From Leptospiraceae bacterium UBA2033 (lineage in GTDB: Bacteria > Spirochaetota > Leptospiria > Leptospirales > Leptospiraceae): a stretch of 5,167 nucleotides of DNA. The notes under the pieces are model-generated. The model was not told the origin of the DNA, did no database searches, and worked only from the letters and a program-made list of their open reading frames with translations. Location of the stretch: assembly GCA_002333425.1 (NCBI GenBank), contig DDBL01000060.1, positions 15,223-20,389 of the forward strand, written 5' to 3'. Position numbers and translations under genes: made by a program. This document shows, one piece after another, positions 1 through 5,167 of the stretch (positions are counted from its first letter, which is position 1; each line of letters begins with the position of its first letter).

Positions 1-454
1 CTAGCGGCAAAATAAGAGTAGACGTTGTTACCAAAGTATCATCCGTAGATTCTGTAACTTTAACTCCCTTTGGTAAAAACTTTTCTGCATATTGTTTTAG
101 AGTTGGAATTGATTTACTAGAAACCTCTGCTATAGGCGGAGGATACGAAGACAAATAACCATCAAACAAATACCCTTCTCTATCATCTGCAATCACCTTA
201 ACCCAAAACCCGTAAATCCCATCCACTTGATACTCTTTATCTGTAATTTGTCGGACAAGAGTAGAACTACCAAATGGAATAATTTGTAAAAATCGCCCAT
301 TCTTAGAAGGTTTATCTCTTAAATTCAATCCAGATTTTGCAAGGACATAAAGATGATCCCCTGGTTTGTAAAATACAATTGGTTTTGCAGTTACGGAAAA
401 GTTTAAAGAAAGCGTAACACTTATTAGAAATATTGTTCTTCTTAAAGGATTCAT
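1..454 (-). CDS. Secreted SH3b-domain protein, C-terminus outside window
   Basis: An open frame on the minus strand starts at the ATG at 454-452 and is still open at base 1, giving 151 residues. Residues 1-23 look like a signal peptide: Arg-Arg at 5-6, a hydrophobic core, and a Val-Thr-Ala cleavage site before Lys24. Residues ~34-104 fit a bacterial SH3 (SH3b) domain, with the hallmark GLNLRDKPS at 42-50, then GFWVKV at 82-87 and EGYLFDGYL at 93-101. In this family such domains usually bind cell-wall peptides or proteins and often precede another domain. The visible remainder (105-151) has a Pro-rich linker and no motif I recognise. No good Shine-Dalgarno lies upstream of the ATG, but there is no alternative start before the signal peptide. 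A near-consensus promoter lies ~50 bp upstream. The gene is divergent from the SGNH-like gene at 778. The SH3b call is confident; the function of the whole protein is unknown. Confidence 0.82.
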   Translation of the reverse strand, partial: MNPLRRTIFLISVTLSLNFSVTAKPIVFYKPGDHLYVLAKSGLNLRDKPSKNGRFLQIIPFGSSTLVRQITDKEYQVDGIYGFWVKVIADDREGYLFDGYLSSYPPPIAEVSSKSIPTLKQYAEKFLPKGVKVTESTDDTLVTTSTLILPL

Positions 455-506
455 TATTTTTTTATCGGTCTATATAGTTTTTACATTAAACTTGTCGGTA
501 AATCAG

Positions 507-535
507 ATTATAAATGATTTCAGGGACTGTGTAAA
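507..535 (-). promoter_or_regulatory. Near-consensus sigma-70-type promoter for the SH3b gene
   Basis: Read on the minus strand, a -35 hexamer TTTACA (535-530, 5 of 6 to TTGACA) is followed by a 17-bp spacer and a perfect -10 hexamer TATAAT (512-507). Transcription would start near 500, leaving a leader of about 46 nt before the ATG at 454. The -35 hexamer and most of the spacer lie inside the left terminus of the 516-701 palindrome, while the -10 lies just outside it. A second, weaker possibility downstream is CCGACA with a 16-bp spacer to TATATA. The strand and position fit the SH3b gene; actual use is inferred. Confidence 0.55.
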
Positions 536-549
536 AACAAAAATTTTGC

Positions 550-565
550 CACAAAGACACAGAGA
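550..565 (+). repeat. Two period-8 boxes (CACAAAGA, CACAGAGA)
   Basis: Two adjacent 8-bp units in the left arm of the palindrome follow the pattern CACARAGA. They pair with the three-unit array in the right arm, so the arms differ by one unit. I recall similar CACAGAG-rich strings from intergenic DNA of unrelated environmental bacteria, without being able to verify this here. Confidence 0.6.
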
Positions 566-648
566 GTTTATTGAATTTTTTTCTAAGATATTAAATAAAC
601 TTCCTGCGTATCCGTATAATCTTGCAATAACGTCTAATATATTATTAA

Positions 649-672
649 CCTCTGTGACTCAGTGCCTCTGTG
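649..672 (-). repeat. Three period-8 boxes (CACAGAGG / CACTGAGT / CACAGAGG)
   Basis: Read on the minus strand from 672 to 649, three consecutive 8-bp units occur; the first and third are identical and the middle differs at two positions. They form the inner part of the right arm of the palindrome and are the inverted counterpart of the two units at 550-565. Confidence 0.65.
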
Positions 673-777
673 GCATATCTTTTTACACAACCCCTGAAAT
701 CGCTCTCTCTGCTCTATTTAGCAACAAGTCTATAGATTTGATTTGCTGAAATTTTGCCTTTAATAAAAATAGAATCA

Positions 778-1860
778 ATGCATTTTTCTAAGAACAAACT
801 CATTTTATTTTTGATTTTCTTTTCTATTCTATCTCAAATTCTTTATCGTGTTCTAGTAAAATACAGCGAAAAAACTTCTTATATCTGGCACACAATCGGA
901 AAAAGAGAATTTACTCCTAAAGAATATGACTTAGCTATTTTAGGAGATAGCCAACTCATGAGTGGAATCCATCCTAAGATTTTACAAAACTTACTCAGTG
1001 AAAAAGGAACTCCATCGGATATTCTTTATTATCCGCGTCCATCCGAACAACCGGAAGGAATTTACAAATCTCTATTAGAATTTGAAAAGTCCAAAGTAAA
1101 ATTCAAAACTCTAATCGTAAATATTTCTCCTGTCACAACTTCTAAAAATATAATTGTAGATTCCCACAAAACTCTTTCTCTCAATTTTCAACCTTTTTCT
1201 ACTCAAATGCTTTTTGATAAAAATCTGAATCAATTTTATCTGAAAAATCTTTCGGGCAACCTATACTATTTATTTCTACAAATATTTCCTATTTTAAAAC
1301 TAAATGGAAATTTTTCCAATGAAGTAAAACTCATTCCAGGATCAGATGGAATTGGGCATAACAACCAAATCAGTTCTTTTTTAGATGTAGGATTTTTCGG
1401 AAATTTATTTTTAAACAAAGAAAAAAATGATTTTCTAGAAAAATCTCTCTGGAAGGAAAATTTCTATTTTGAATGGGGAGAGTTTTCAAATTTTACAGGG
1501 CAATGTATCGAAAGAAAAGATCCACTTTCTCTTCCAACTGGAATCGAAGCTGCCTTTTTAATTCCAAGAAAAGAAGCTCTTCCAACTTGGATAAAACTTG
1601 GAGAATACGCCAAAGAACATCAATTTCAAATTTATTTTCTCTACGTTCCATTTTCCGAAGAAGCAGAAGAAAAAATTGGTTCACAAAATCCAGCCTCGCC
1701 CATCCAACAAAACCTTCAGGAAATAACACAAAAGTTCGGAGAAAAAAGTATACTCAAAATAGAACCTTCCACTTTCTCAAACGGTGACTTTAAAGATTAT
1801 ACTCATCTCAATGTATGTGGAATGATAAAGTTGACAAAAGAATTAGCTAGTAGATTGTAA
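778..1860 (+). CDS. Membrane-anchored SGNH-hydrolase-like protein (DUF1574-like)
   Basis: This 360-residue protein has one N-terminal hydrophobic segment (~7-27) that serves as a signal anchor, placing the rest outside the cytoplasmic membrane. LAILGDSQLMSG at 52-63 matches SGNH block I, with Ser58 as the presumed nucleophile. DYTHLNVCG at 340-348 matches block V, with Asp340 and His343 completing the triad. VNISP (114-118) follows a beta-strand and may be a central block. This layout is typical of DUF1574-type proteins, which I recall as expanded in Leptospira, and of acyl-transfer or esterase proteins related to DltD and AlgX. The ATG at 778 is preferred over the in-frame TTG at 754 because it begins directly at the anchor; neither has a clear Shine-Dalgarno. 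It leads a tight cluster, with the next gene 11 bp downstream. The fold assignment is fairly sure; the substrate, perhaps a surface glycan acyl group, is inference. Confidence 0.75.
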   Translation: MHFSKNKLILFLIFFSILSQILYRVLVKYSEKTSYIWHTIGKREFTPKEYDLAILGDSQLMSGIHPKILQNLLSEKGTPSDILYYPRPSEQPEGIYKSLLEFEKSKVKFKTLIVNISPVTTSKNIIVDSHKTLSLNFQPFSTQMLFDKNLNQFYLKNLSGNLYYLFLQIFPILKLNGNFSNEVKLIPGSDGIGHNNQISSFLDVGFFGNLFLNKEKNDFLEKSLWKENFYFEWGEFSNFTGQCIERKDPLSLPTGIEAAFLIPRKEALPTWIKLGEYAKEHQFQIYFLYVPFSEEAEEKIGSQNPASPIQQNLQEITQKFGEKSILKIEPSTFSNGDFKDYTHLNVCGMIKLTKELASRL

Positions 1861-1871
1861 TCTCATATTTT

Positions 1872-2186
1872 ATGTACACGAACAAAAAAATCATACTTTT
1901 AGTTTTGTTTATCTTTTCTTACTGCGCTGATACGAATGACTTGTATTATTCAATCGCAGAGGCAAACTCAAAGATCATAGTCGCATTTGCCATCAAAGAC
2001 GCACAGTGCAATTTTACACATCGACTAACAGCCTATATCCCCGGTGAAGCTCGCAAAACAGAAGTAGATGCCTGTGTGCAAGCAATCTACACAAAACTCT
2101 GCGGAGATTGGAATGTCTCAAACCCCACTCCATTTTTATGCACCTCTATCAATTATAGAACCAACTTCAAAATACGGGGGATGTAA
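1872..2186 (+). CDS. Small exported cysteine-rich protein, possible lipoprotein
   Basis: A 104-residue protein that I do not recognise. Lys5-Lys6 and a hydrophobic stretch (7-17) end at Cys18 in the sequence LFIFSYC, which resembles a spirochaetal signal peptidase II site. Tyr at -1 is atypical, since Ala, Gly, Ser or Asn is usual there. The mature part has four more cysteines, at 46, 68, 77 and 90, enough for two disulfides if it is periplasmic or surface-exposed. The remainder is a mixed soluble sequence with no catalytic motif I can name. It starts 11 bp after the SGNH-like gene and ends 2 bp before the next start, so it is probably co-transcribed with both. The ATG at 1872 has no obvious Shine-Dalgarno, so translation may depend on coupling. 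The gene is credible because of its tight packing and signal sequence; its function is unknown. Confidence 0.68.
   Translation: MYTNKKIILLVLFIFSYCADTNDLYYSIAEANSKIIVAFAIKDAQCNFTHRLTAYIPGEARKTEVDACVQAIYTKLCGDWNVSNPTPFLCTSINYRTNFKIRGM
2176..2181 (+). promoter_or_regulatory. G-rich ribosome binding site deciding the GTG start at 2189
   Basis: GGGGGA lies 7 nt upstream of the GTG at 2189 and overlaps the last codons of the preceding gene. It is the best Shine-Dalgarno-like site in the plus-strand cluster and supports a GTG start translationally coupled to the upstream stop at 2184-2186. Confidence 0.45.
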
Positions 2187-2188
2187 AA

Positions 2189-2650
2189 GTGAATAGTCAG
2201 TTACAGCTAACAGAAATTACCCTCTACATATCTCTCTTTGTTGCGTTTGTAGTTCTTATTTTACTTTACTTACGCTCAGGAAGTAAAAGAAAAAAAATCG
2301 TTCAACAAGTAGAATCCGGAACTGACTCTTCTAAACCAAAAACAGAACAATCCATTTTAGAAATATTCGATTACCTTGGCACAAAAATAGTCCATGAAAA
2401 TGGAACTTATACTGTAAATCATAAAGGCAAAGTCAGCTTTTATAAATCGTGGTCAGAAGTTCCAATCCAATTTCAAAAAATGGTTAAGGAATTAGACAAC
2501 AGGTCAGGACTCGCAAAGAAAAACGATGATTATTTTTTAGAAGTAATCAATGGAATCTACTATCTCACCATGCCCGATGGCACTATCAAAAAATACAAAC
2601 GTCTAACAGACGTTCCAGCCTATATTCGTAAGGCTGTGGGGAAGTTGTAA
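2189..2650 (+). CDS. Single-pass membrane protein with a duplicated ~34-residue unit
   Basis: This 153-residue protein starts with GTG. Residues ~9-29 form one hydrophobic transmembrane helix, followed by a basic stretch (SKRKK, 32-36) that would keep the C-terminal part in the cytoplasm by the positive-inside rule. A polar linker (37-55) leads to two copies of one unit. Copy A is at 69-102 and copy B at 119-153. Both follow the pattern Asn-Gly-x-Tyr, then Gly-Lys or Gly-Thr, an aromatic Tyr, Val-Pro (91-92 and 142-143), and a basic helix ending in Leu. The duplication is visible by eye. Similar short Gly/Tyr/Pro units ending in a basic helix occur in other bacterial proteins, as far as I recall, without an assigned role. 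The gene sits 2 bp after the Cys-rich gene and is the last of the cluster. The function is unknown; an anchor or protein-interaction role is a guess. Confidence 0.72.
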   Translation: MNSQLQLTEITLYISLFVAFVVLILLYLRSGSKRKKIVQQVESGTDSSKPKTEQSILEIFDYLGTKIVHENGTYTVNHKGKVSFYKSWSEVPIQFQKMVKELDNRSGLAKKNDDYFLEVINGIYYLTMPDGTIKKYKRLTDVPAYIRKAVGKL

Positions 2651-2660
2651 TTCAAGGATT

Positions 2661-2757
2661 TTAACGCCGATAAAAAATGATATAAATTCAAACCAAATTA
2701 CAAATGCTAAATTACTATCGTATCTTTTATCTGTGTTAATCGGTGTCCATCGGTGGT
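2661..2757. repeat. Convergent intergenic repeat with imperfect inverted ends
   Basis: This fills most of the 118-bp gap between two convergent genes. TTAACGCCGATAAAAAAT (2661-2678) matches the reverse complement of 2722-2739 at 15 of 18 positions, and the two are separated by 43 bp. The right arm continues outward into period-10 CACCGAT units. The paired stem is long-looped and not GC-rich, and no clean U-tract follows, so it is not a typical intrinsic terminator. Its position between facing genes would still allow a bidirectional termination role. I recall similar CACCGATG-type strings as dispersed intergenic repeats in other genomes, unverified here. Confidence 0.5.
2726..2755 (-). repeat. 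Three period-10 units (CACCGATGGA / CACCGATTAA / CACAGATAAA)
   Basis: Read on the minus strand from 2755 to 2726, three consecutive 10-bp units share CAC, then A or C, then GAT. The first two differ only in their last three bases (GGA against TAA). The array ends 13 bp from the stop codon of the OmpA-like gene (2769-2771), so it would be transcribed as the start of that gene's 3' untranslated region. Confidence 0.62.
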
Positions 2758-2768
2758 AATCTTTGAAA

Positions 2769-4571
2769 TTACTTCTTCTTACTAGGCTCTGGCAAAGTCA
2801 GAAGTACATCGAAGCGGTCGTTCATTTCTTGTTTGTATTCGTCTTCGTCATAGAATAACGGTTCTACTTCTCCGTAGGCTTGGTAGGTGTAACGATCGAA
2901 GTCCATGTCTCGATTAAACATTTTTTTAAATAAATCTTTGGCGCGTGCTTCTGTTTTTTTCATATTGAGTTTATCGTCGCCAGGTTGTTTGGAATGAGTT
3001 TGGATTTGGACTTTGTAGCCTGGGTATAGGGAGATGATTTTTTTTACATCACTCAAGATGCTAGATTCATCTTTTTTTAGAATAGATTCGGGAATAGAGA
3101 TTCTGAGTTTATCGTCTTTTTGAGTAACTAAAATTCCAGTATTAAATTCTTTTACTTTGTAAAATTGTAATTCGTTTAATTCATTTCTAAAAGAGAAATG
3201 TAATTCTAAATTACTAAGGGAACCGATTAACACGCCATTATCCGCATATCCATCCCAAATAATTCTTTTGGCTGGGTTTCCAATTCCTTTCCACTTTTTA
3301 ATCACTTTAGTTTTTTTCTTCCCATCTATTTCATAATTGTGTAAGATGGAAAGTTTCCAAGTTTTGATAGAGAAATGATCTAACTCTGGAAATATTTCCA
3401 GAAGATCTAAATTTTCATCTCCATCTGGAGTAAATGTTTTTGAAGACAAGCCGAAGTAAATTTTTTTATCTGTTGTATCTACTACAACTTTTCTTTCTGG
3501 AGATTTAAGTGTTTTAGATCCAGCAGTAATTTTAAATCTAAAAAAATAAGTATCATCTGATACAATTTTACCGTTAGAATTTTTCCCATCCCAATCTATT
3601 TTGTCAGGAATAGTTTCGCCGGAAAATACTTTTACATTTTCCTCTTTTTCCCCATTTTTCTGAAATAGGACAAACTCCCAATTAGCCACATTTTTTTCTA
3701 AATAAATTGGTCTAAAACTAATAGTATCTTTTATTCGATCACCGTTAGGCGAAAATGTTGTTAAATTTGCCTGAATGTCTACATTCTCAGAGCCTCTACT
3801 CAAATAAATATTATCCAACTTAGTGGTCAGTTGGTTTTGAGAAAAATCTGCACCGACTAATTGATAGGAATAAATACCCTCATCTTGTAAAATTCCCCTG
3901 TCGTCTTTTCCATCCCAAATTAAAATTTTAGGAATTGTTTTTGTGTCCCATAAAAAAGTACGAACCACTTCTCCTTTTTCATTTAGAAAAGCACCACTCC
4001 ATCTATCTGTTGGCTCGGCATTTACATCTTGTTTTATAGTAAGTTGATCTAGTAGCTTATCGTTATTAGGCGTAAAAAAGCGGTTATCCGAACTTAGTCG
4101 CGCATACGGGCTAATTGAGTCTAAATATATATAAACCGGTTTAGATTTAATTTCTGTTTTATCCAAAAAAGAAATTTTCATCTGATAAATATAACGTCCG
4201 TCAGAAAGAATTTTTCCAAAGTTATCATTCCCTAACCATTCTACCTGTTCAGGAAGTTTAACTTTTACAGGTTCTAATTCTTTTTCATTAGAAAAAAGAT
4301 ATTTGTAAAAACCACTTTTTCTTTTATGTCGTAAGTCTGCCGAAAAATGTTTTACTATTTTCCCTGATTCATCGGCTATATGAATTTTCCAATCCACAGG
4401 AATACGAGACCCAGAATACTTGATTTGAAAAATCATAGTATCATTTACATCATCAAAATTAGGTGAGAAAAATACTTTAGAAGTTTCTAAAGATAGAGTT
4501 TCTTTTTCTTCGGAAAAAATTGGATTCGTTAAAAGTAAAATAAAAACTAGAAAAATGCTGACTCGAAACAT
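2769..4571 (-). CDS. Secreted protein with four FlgD-like Ig repeats and a degenerate OmpA domain
   Basis: A complete 600-residue protein. Residues 1-20 are a signal peptide (hydrophobic core, cleavage near IFS|EE). Four Ig-like repeats follow, each opening with Phe-Ser/Thr-Pro-Asn/Asp plus acidic residues (FFSPNFD at 34, FFTPNND at 165, FSPNGD at 273, FTPDGD at 380). Each closes with a Trp-x-Gly turn (WLGNDNFG 112-119, IWDGKDDRG 218-226, DWDGKNSNG 326-334, IWDGYADNG 438-446), as in FlgD-type Ig domains. Residues ~486-593 align with the OmpA C-terminal peptidoglycan-binding domain: TH at 525-526, Gly531, Asn536, Arg543, then AYGEVEP (565-571) and NDRFDV (584-589). The position of the diaminopimelate-binding Asp is Lys528, while Arg543 is kept, so normal binding is doubtful. 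No Shine-Dalgarno precedes the ATG, which lies 5 bp after the aldehyde dehydrogenase stop, suggesting coupling. It is probably periplasmic or outer-membrane-associated; its role is unknown. Confidence 0.85.
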   Translation of the reverse strand: MFRVSIFLVFILLLTNPIFSEEKETLSLETSKVFFSPNFDDVNDTMIFQIKYSGSRIPVDWKIHIADESGKIVKHFSADLRHKRKSGFYKYLFSNEKELEPVKVKLPEQVEWLGNDNFGKILSDGRYIYQMKISFLDKTEIKSKPVYIYLDSISPYARLSSDNRFFTPNNDKLLDQLTIKQDVNAEPTDRWSGAFLNEKGEVVRTFLWDTKTIPKILIWDGKDDRGILQDEGIYSYQLVGADFSQNQLTTKLDNIYLSRGSENVDIQANLTTFSPNGDRIKDTISFRPIYLEKNVANWEFVLFQKNGEKEENVKVFSGETIPDKIDWDGKNSNGKIVSDDTYFFRFKITAGSKTLKSPERKVVVDTTDKKIYFGLSSKTFTPDGDENLDLLEIFPELDHFSIKTWKLSILHNYEIDGKKKTKVIKKWKGIGNPAKRIIWDGYADNGVLIGSLSNLELHFSFRNELNELQFYKVKEFNTGILVTQKDDKLRISIPESILKKDESSILSDVKKIISLYPGYKVQIQTHSKQPGDDKLNMKKTEARAKDLFKKMFNRDMDFDRYTYQAYGEVEPLFYDEDEYKQEMNDRFDVLLTLPEPSKKK

Positions 4572-4576
4572 TGTAT

Positions 4577-5167
4577 TTAACCAAATAAAAATTTTACAGC
4601 ACTTGCTATATAACTATAGATTTTTTTAGAATAAGGAAACCACCAGAGTTCGTCTGTAAATCTCCAAAACCAGCGATTTGAACTAATTGCTTGGACTTGG
4701 GCAAACGCGCGTAATCCTTCGGGACCATGAACGCGACCAAGACCACTTTTTTTAAATCCACCAAATGGTAAGTCGGACATTGTATAATTTATAATCACAT
4801 CATTAATTGAAACAGAACCAGCTTGTATTTTTTGTGCAACTCGTTTTGCTTTTTTAGAATCATTTGTCCATACAGATGCACTTAGTCCATAATCAGAATC
4901 ATTTGCCAAAGAAATAGCTTCCTCCTCAGTATTAAACTCCATAACAGAAATTTCAGGTCCAAAAGTTTCTTCTTTCATAATTTTCATTTGGTGATTTACA
5001 CCTATGATTATGGTTGGCTCATGAAAAAGTCCTTTTTCGGTTAATACGCGTTTGCCGCCTGCTACAAAAAAAGCTCCTTTTGATTTAGCGTCCTTGTAAT
5101 GAGATTCAACAATGTTCACTTGTCTAGGAAGAGTCATCGAACCAACACTTGGAAATTCTTCCTTTGA
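4577..5167 (-). CDS. Aldehyde dehydrogenase, C-terminal part (5' end outside window)
   Basis: The frame is open from the right edge to the TAA at 4579-4577, giving 196 visible residues; the ATG at 5137 is internal, because the preceding codons continue typical family sequence (FPSVGS). The family oxidises aldehydes to carboxylic acids with NAD(P)+. Visible hallmarks are MKEETFGPE at 64-72, where Glu67 and Phe69 correspond to the NAD-ribose contacts Glu399/Phe401 of human ALDH2. NDSDYGLSASVW (89-100), AGSVSIND (116-123) and LPFGGFKKSGLGR (133-145) follow. The catalytic Cys and the Rossmann-fold glycines lie upstream, outside the window. The tail (163-196) is rich in Trp, Phe and Tyr (WFWRF, WWFPY) and ends in a hydrophobic helix, as in bacterial relatives that act on medium- or long-chain aldehydes; membrane association is inferred. 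It is upstream of, and probably co-transcribed with, the OmpA-like gene. The exact substrate cannot be told. Confidence 0.92.
   Translation of the reverse strand, partial: SKEEFPSVGSMTLPRQVNIVESHYKDAKSKGAFFVAGGKRVLTEKGLFHEPTIIIGVNHQMKIMKEETFGPEISVMEFNTEEEAISLANDSDYGLSASVWTNDSKKAKRVAQKIQAGSVSINDVIINYTMSDLPFGGFKKSGLGRVHGPEGLRAFAQVQAISSNRWFWRFTDELWWFPYSKKIYSYIASAVKFLFG

Larger units (their letters stand above)
516..701. repeat. 186-bp palindromic, MITE-like intergenic element
   Basis: The two ends are inverted repeats. Bases 516-539 match the reverse complement of 678-701 at 21 of 24 positions, sharing GATTTCAGGG and TGTGTAAAAA. Inside them a second paired block, TGCCACAAAGACAC (547-560), matches the reverse complement of 662-675 at 12 of 14. 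The middle (~566-648) is AT-rich with no coding potential. Short terminal inverted repeats around a non-coding core resemble a MITE or a decayed insertion-sequence remnant, and the GGGACTGTGTAAAAA end resembles what I recall of IS256-family termini, which I could not check. No convincing target-site duplication flanks it: AAATGATTT on the left against AAATCGCTC on the right share little beyond AAAT. A large hairpin-forming repeat with no mobility is the alternative. Confidence 0.6.

Noticed and set aside
649..675. CRISPR-like repeats
   Set aside because: The units are 8 bp and directly abutting, with no spacers and no cas genes in the window.
492..749. An 85-codon plus-strand reading frame starting with TTG
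   Set aside because: It spans the palindromic repeat, has no signal, domain or ribosome binding site, and its peptide is what the CACAGAG repeats yield when translated by chance.
738..766. TTGATT and TAATAA with 17-bp spacing as a promoter for the plus-strand cluster
   Set aside because: The -10 matches only about half of consensus and the leader would be about 5 nt, so this is too weak to annotate. The cluster's promoter remains unidentified.
754..777. TTG at 754 as start of the SGNH-like gene, adding 8 residues
   Set aside because: The ATG at 778 begins directly before the signal anchor, and no Shine-Dalgarno favours the TTG.
1493..1729. A 78-codon minus-strand frame opposite the SGNH-like gene
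   Set aside because: It is antisense to a supported coding region with no independent start site or recognisable motif.
1473..1787. A 104-codon plus-strand frame inside the SGNH-like gene
   Set aside because: It is very rich in Arg, Lys and Ser and overlaps a well-supported gene in another frame, so it is a shadow.
2661..2739. Classical rho-independent terminator between the convergent genes
   Set aside because: The stem is interrupted and AT-rich, the loop is 43 bp, and no U-tract directly follows either arm.
5135..5137. ATG at 5137 as the true start of the aldehyde dehydrogenase
   Set aside because: The frame remains open to the window edge with family-typical residues before it, and the catalytic half of the enzyme must lie upstream.

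Overview
The window is AT-rich and carries protein families that suggest a spirochaete of the order Leptospirales. The indicators are a DUF1574/SGNH-like envelope protein, an OmpA-type protein with FlgD-like Ig repeats, a secreted SH3b protein, and several short exported proteins with weak Shine-Dalgarno sites. The assignment rests on family flavour and composition only; no rRNA or other taxonomic marker is present.

Layout. (1) 1-454, minus strand: the N-terminal 151 residues of a secreted SH3b-domain protein that runs off the left edge. (2) 455-777: a divergent intergenic region dominated by a 186-bp imperfect palindrome (516-701). It carries period-8 CACAGAGG-type boxes in both arms, and its left end appears to supply the -35 hexamer of the SH3b gene's promoter. 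(3) 778-2650, plus strand: a tight three-gene cluster with gaps of 11 and 2 bp. It encodes an N-terminally anchored SGNH-like protein with GDS and DxxH motifs, a small exported five-cysteine protein that may be a lipoprotein, and a single-pass membrane protein whose C-terminal part is an internal duplication of a ~34-residue unit. (4) 2651-2768: a convergent intergenic region with a second repeat, made of period-10 CACCGAT units and an imperfect inverted repeat. (5) 2769-5167, minus strand: a probable two-gene operon. Its first gene is the C-terminal 196 residues of an aldehyde dehydrogenase (5' end outside the window). Five bases further on comes a complete 600-residue secreted protein with four FlgD-like Ig repeats and a degenerate OmpA C-terminal domain.

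How the genes relate. Most products are exported or membrane-anchored, so this is an envelope-oriented neighbourhood. The three plus-strand genes are probably co-transcribed and may act together at the cytoplasmic membrane or in the periplasm, but nothing in the sequence fixes their substrate. The aldehyde dehydrogenase has an aromatic/hydrophobic tail that could bring it to the inner membrane; its link to the downstream OmpA-like protein may be only transcriptional.

No RNA gene, CRISPR array, transposase or defence system was found. The most unusual material is the two intergenic repeat elements, the probable hybrid promoter, the duplicated domain in the 153-residue protein, and the OmpA domain in which Lys replaces the diaminopimelate-binding Asp.
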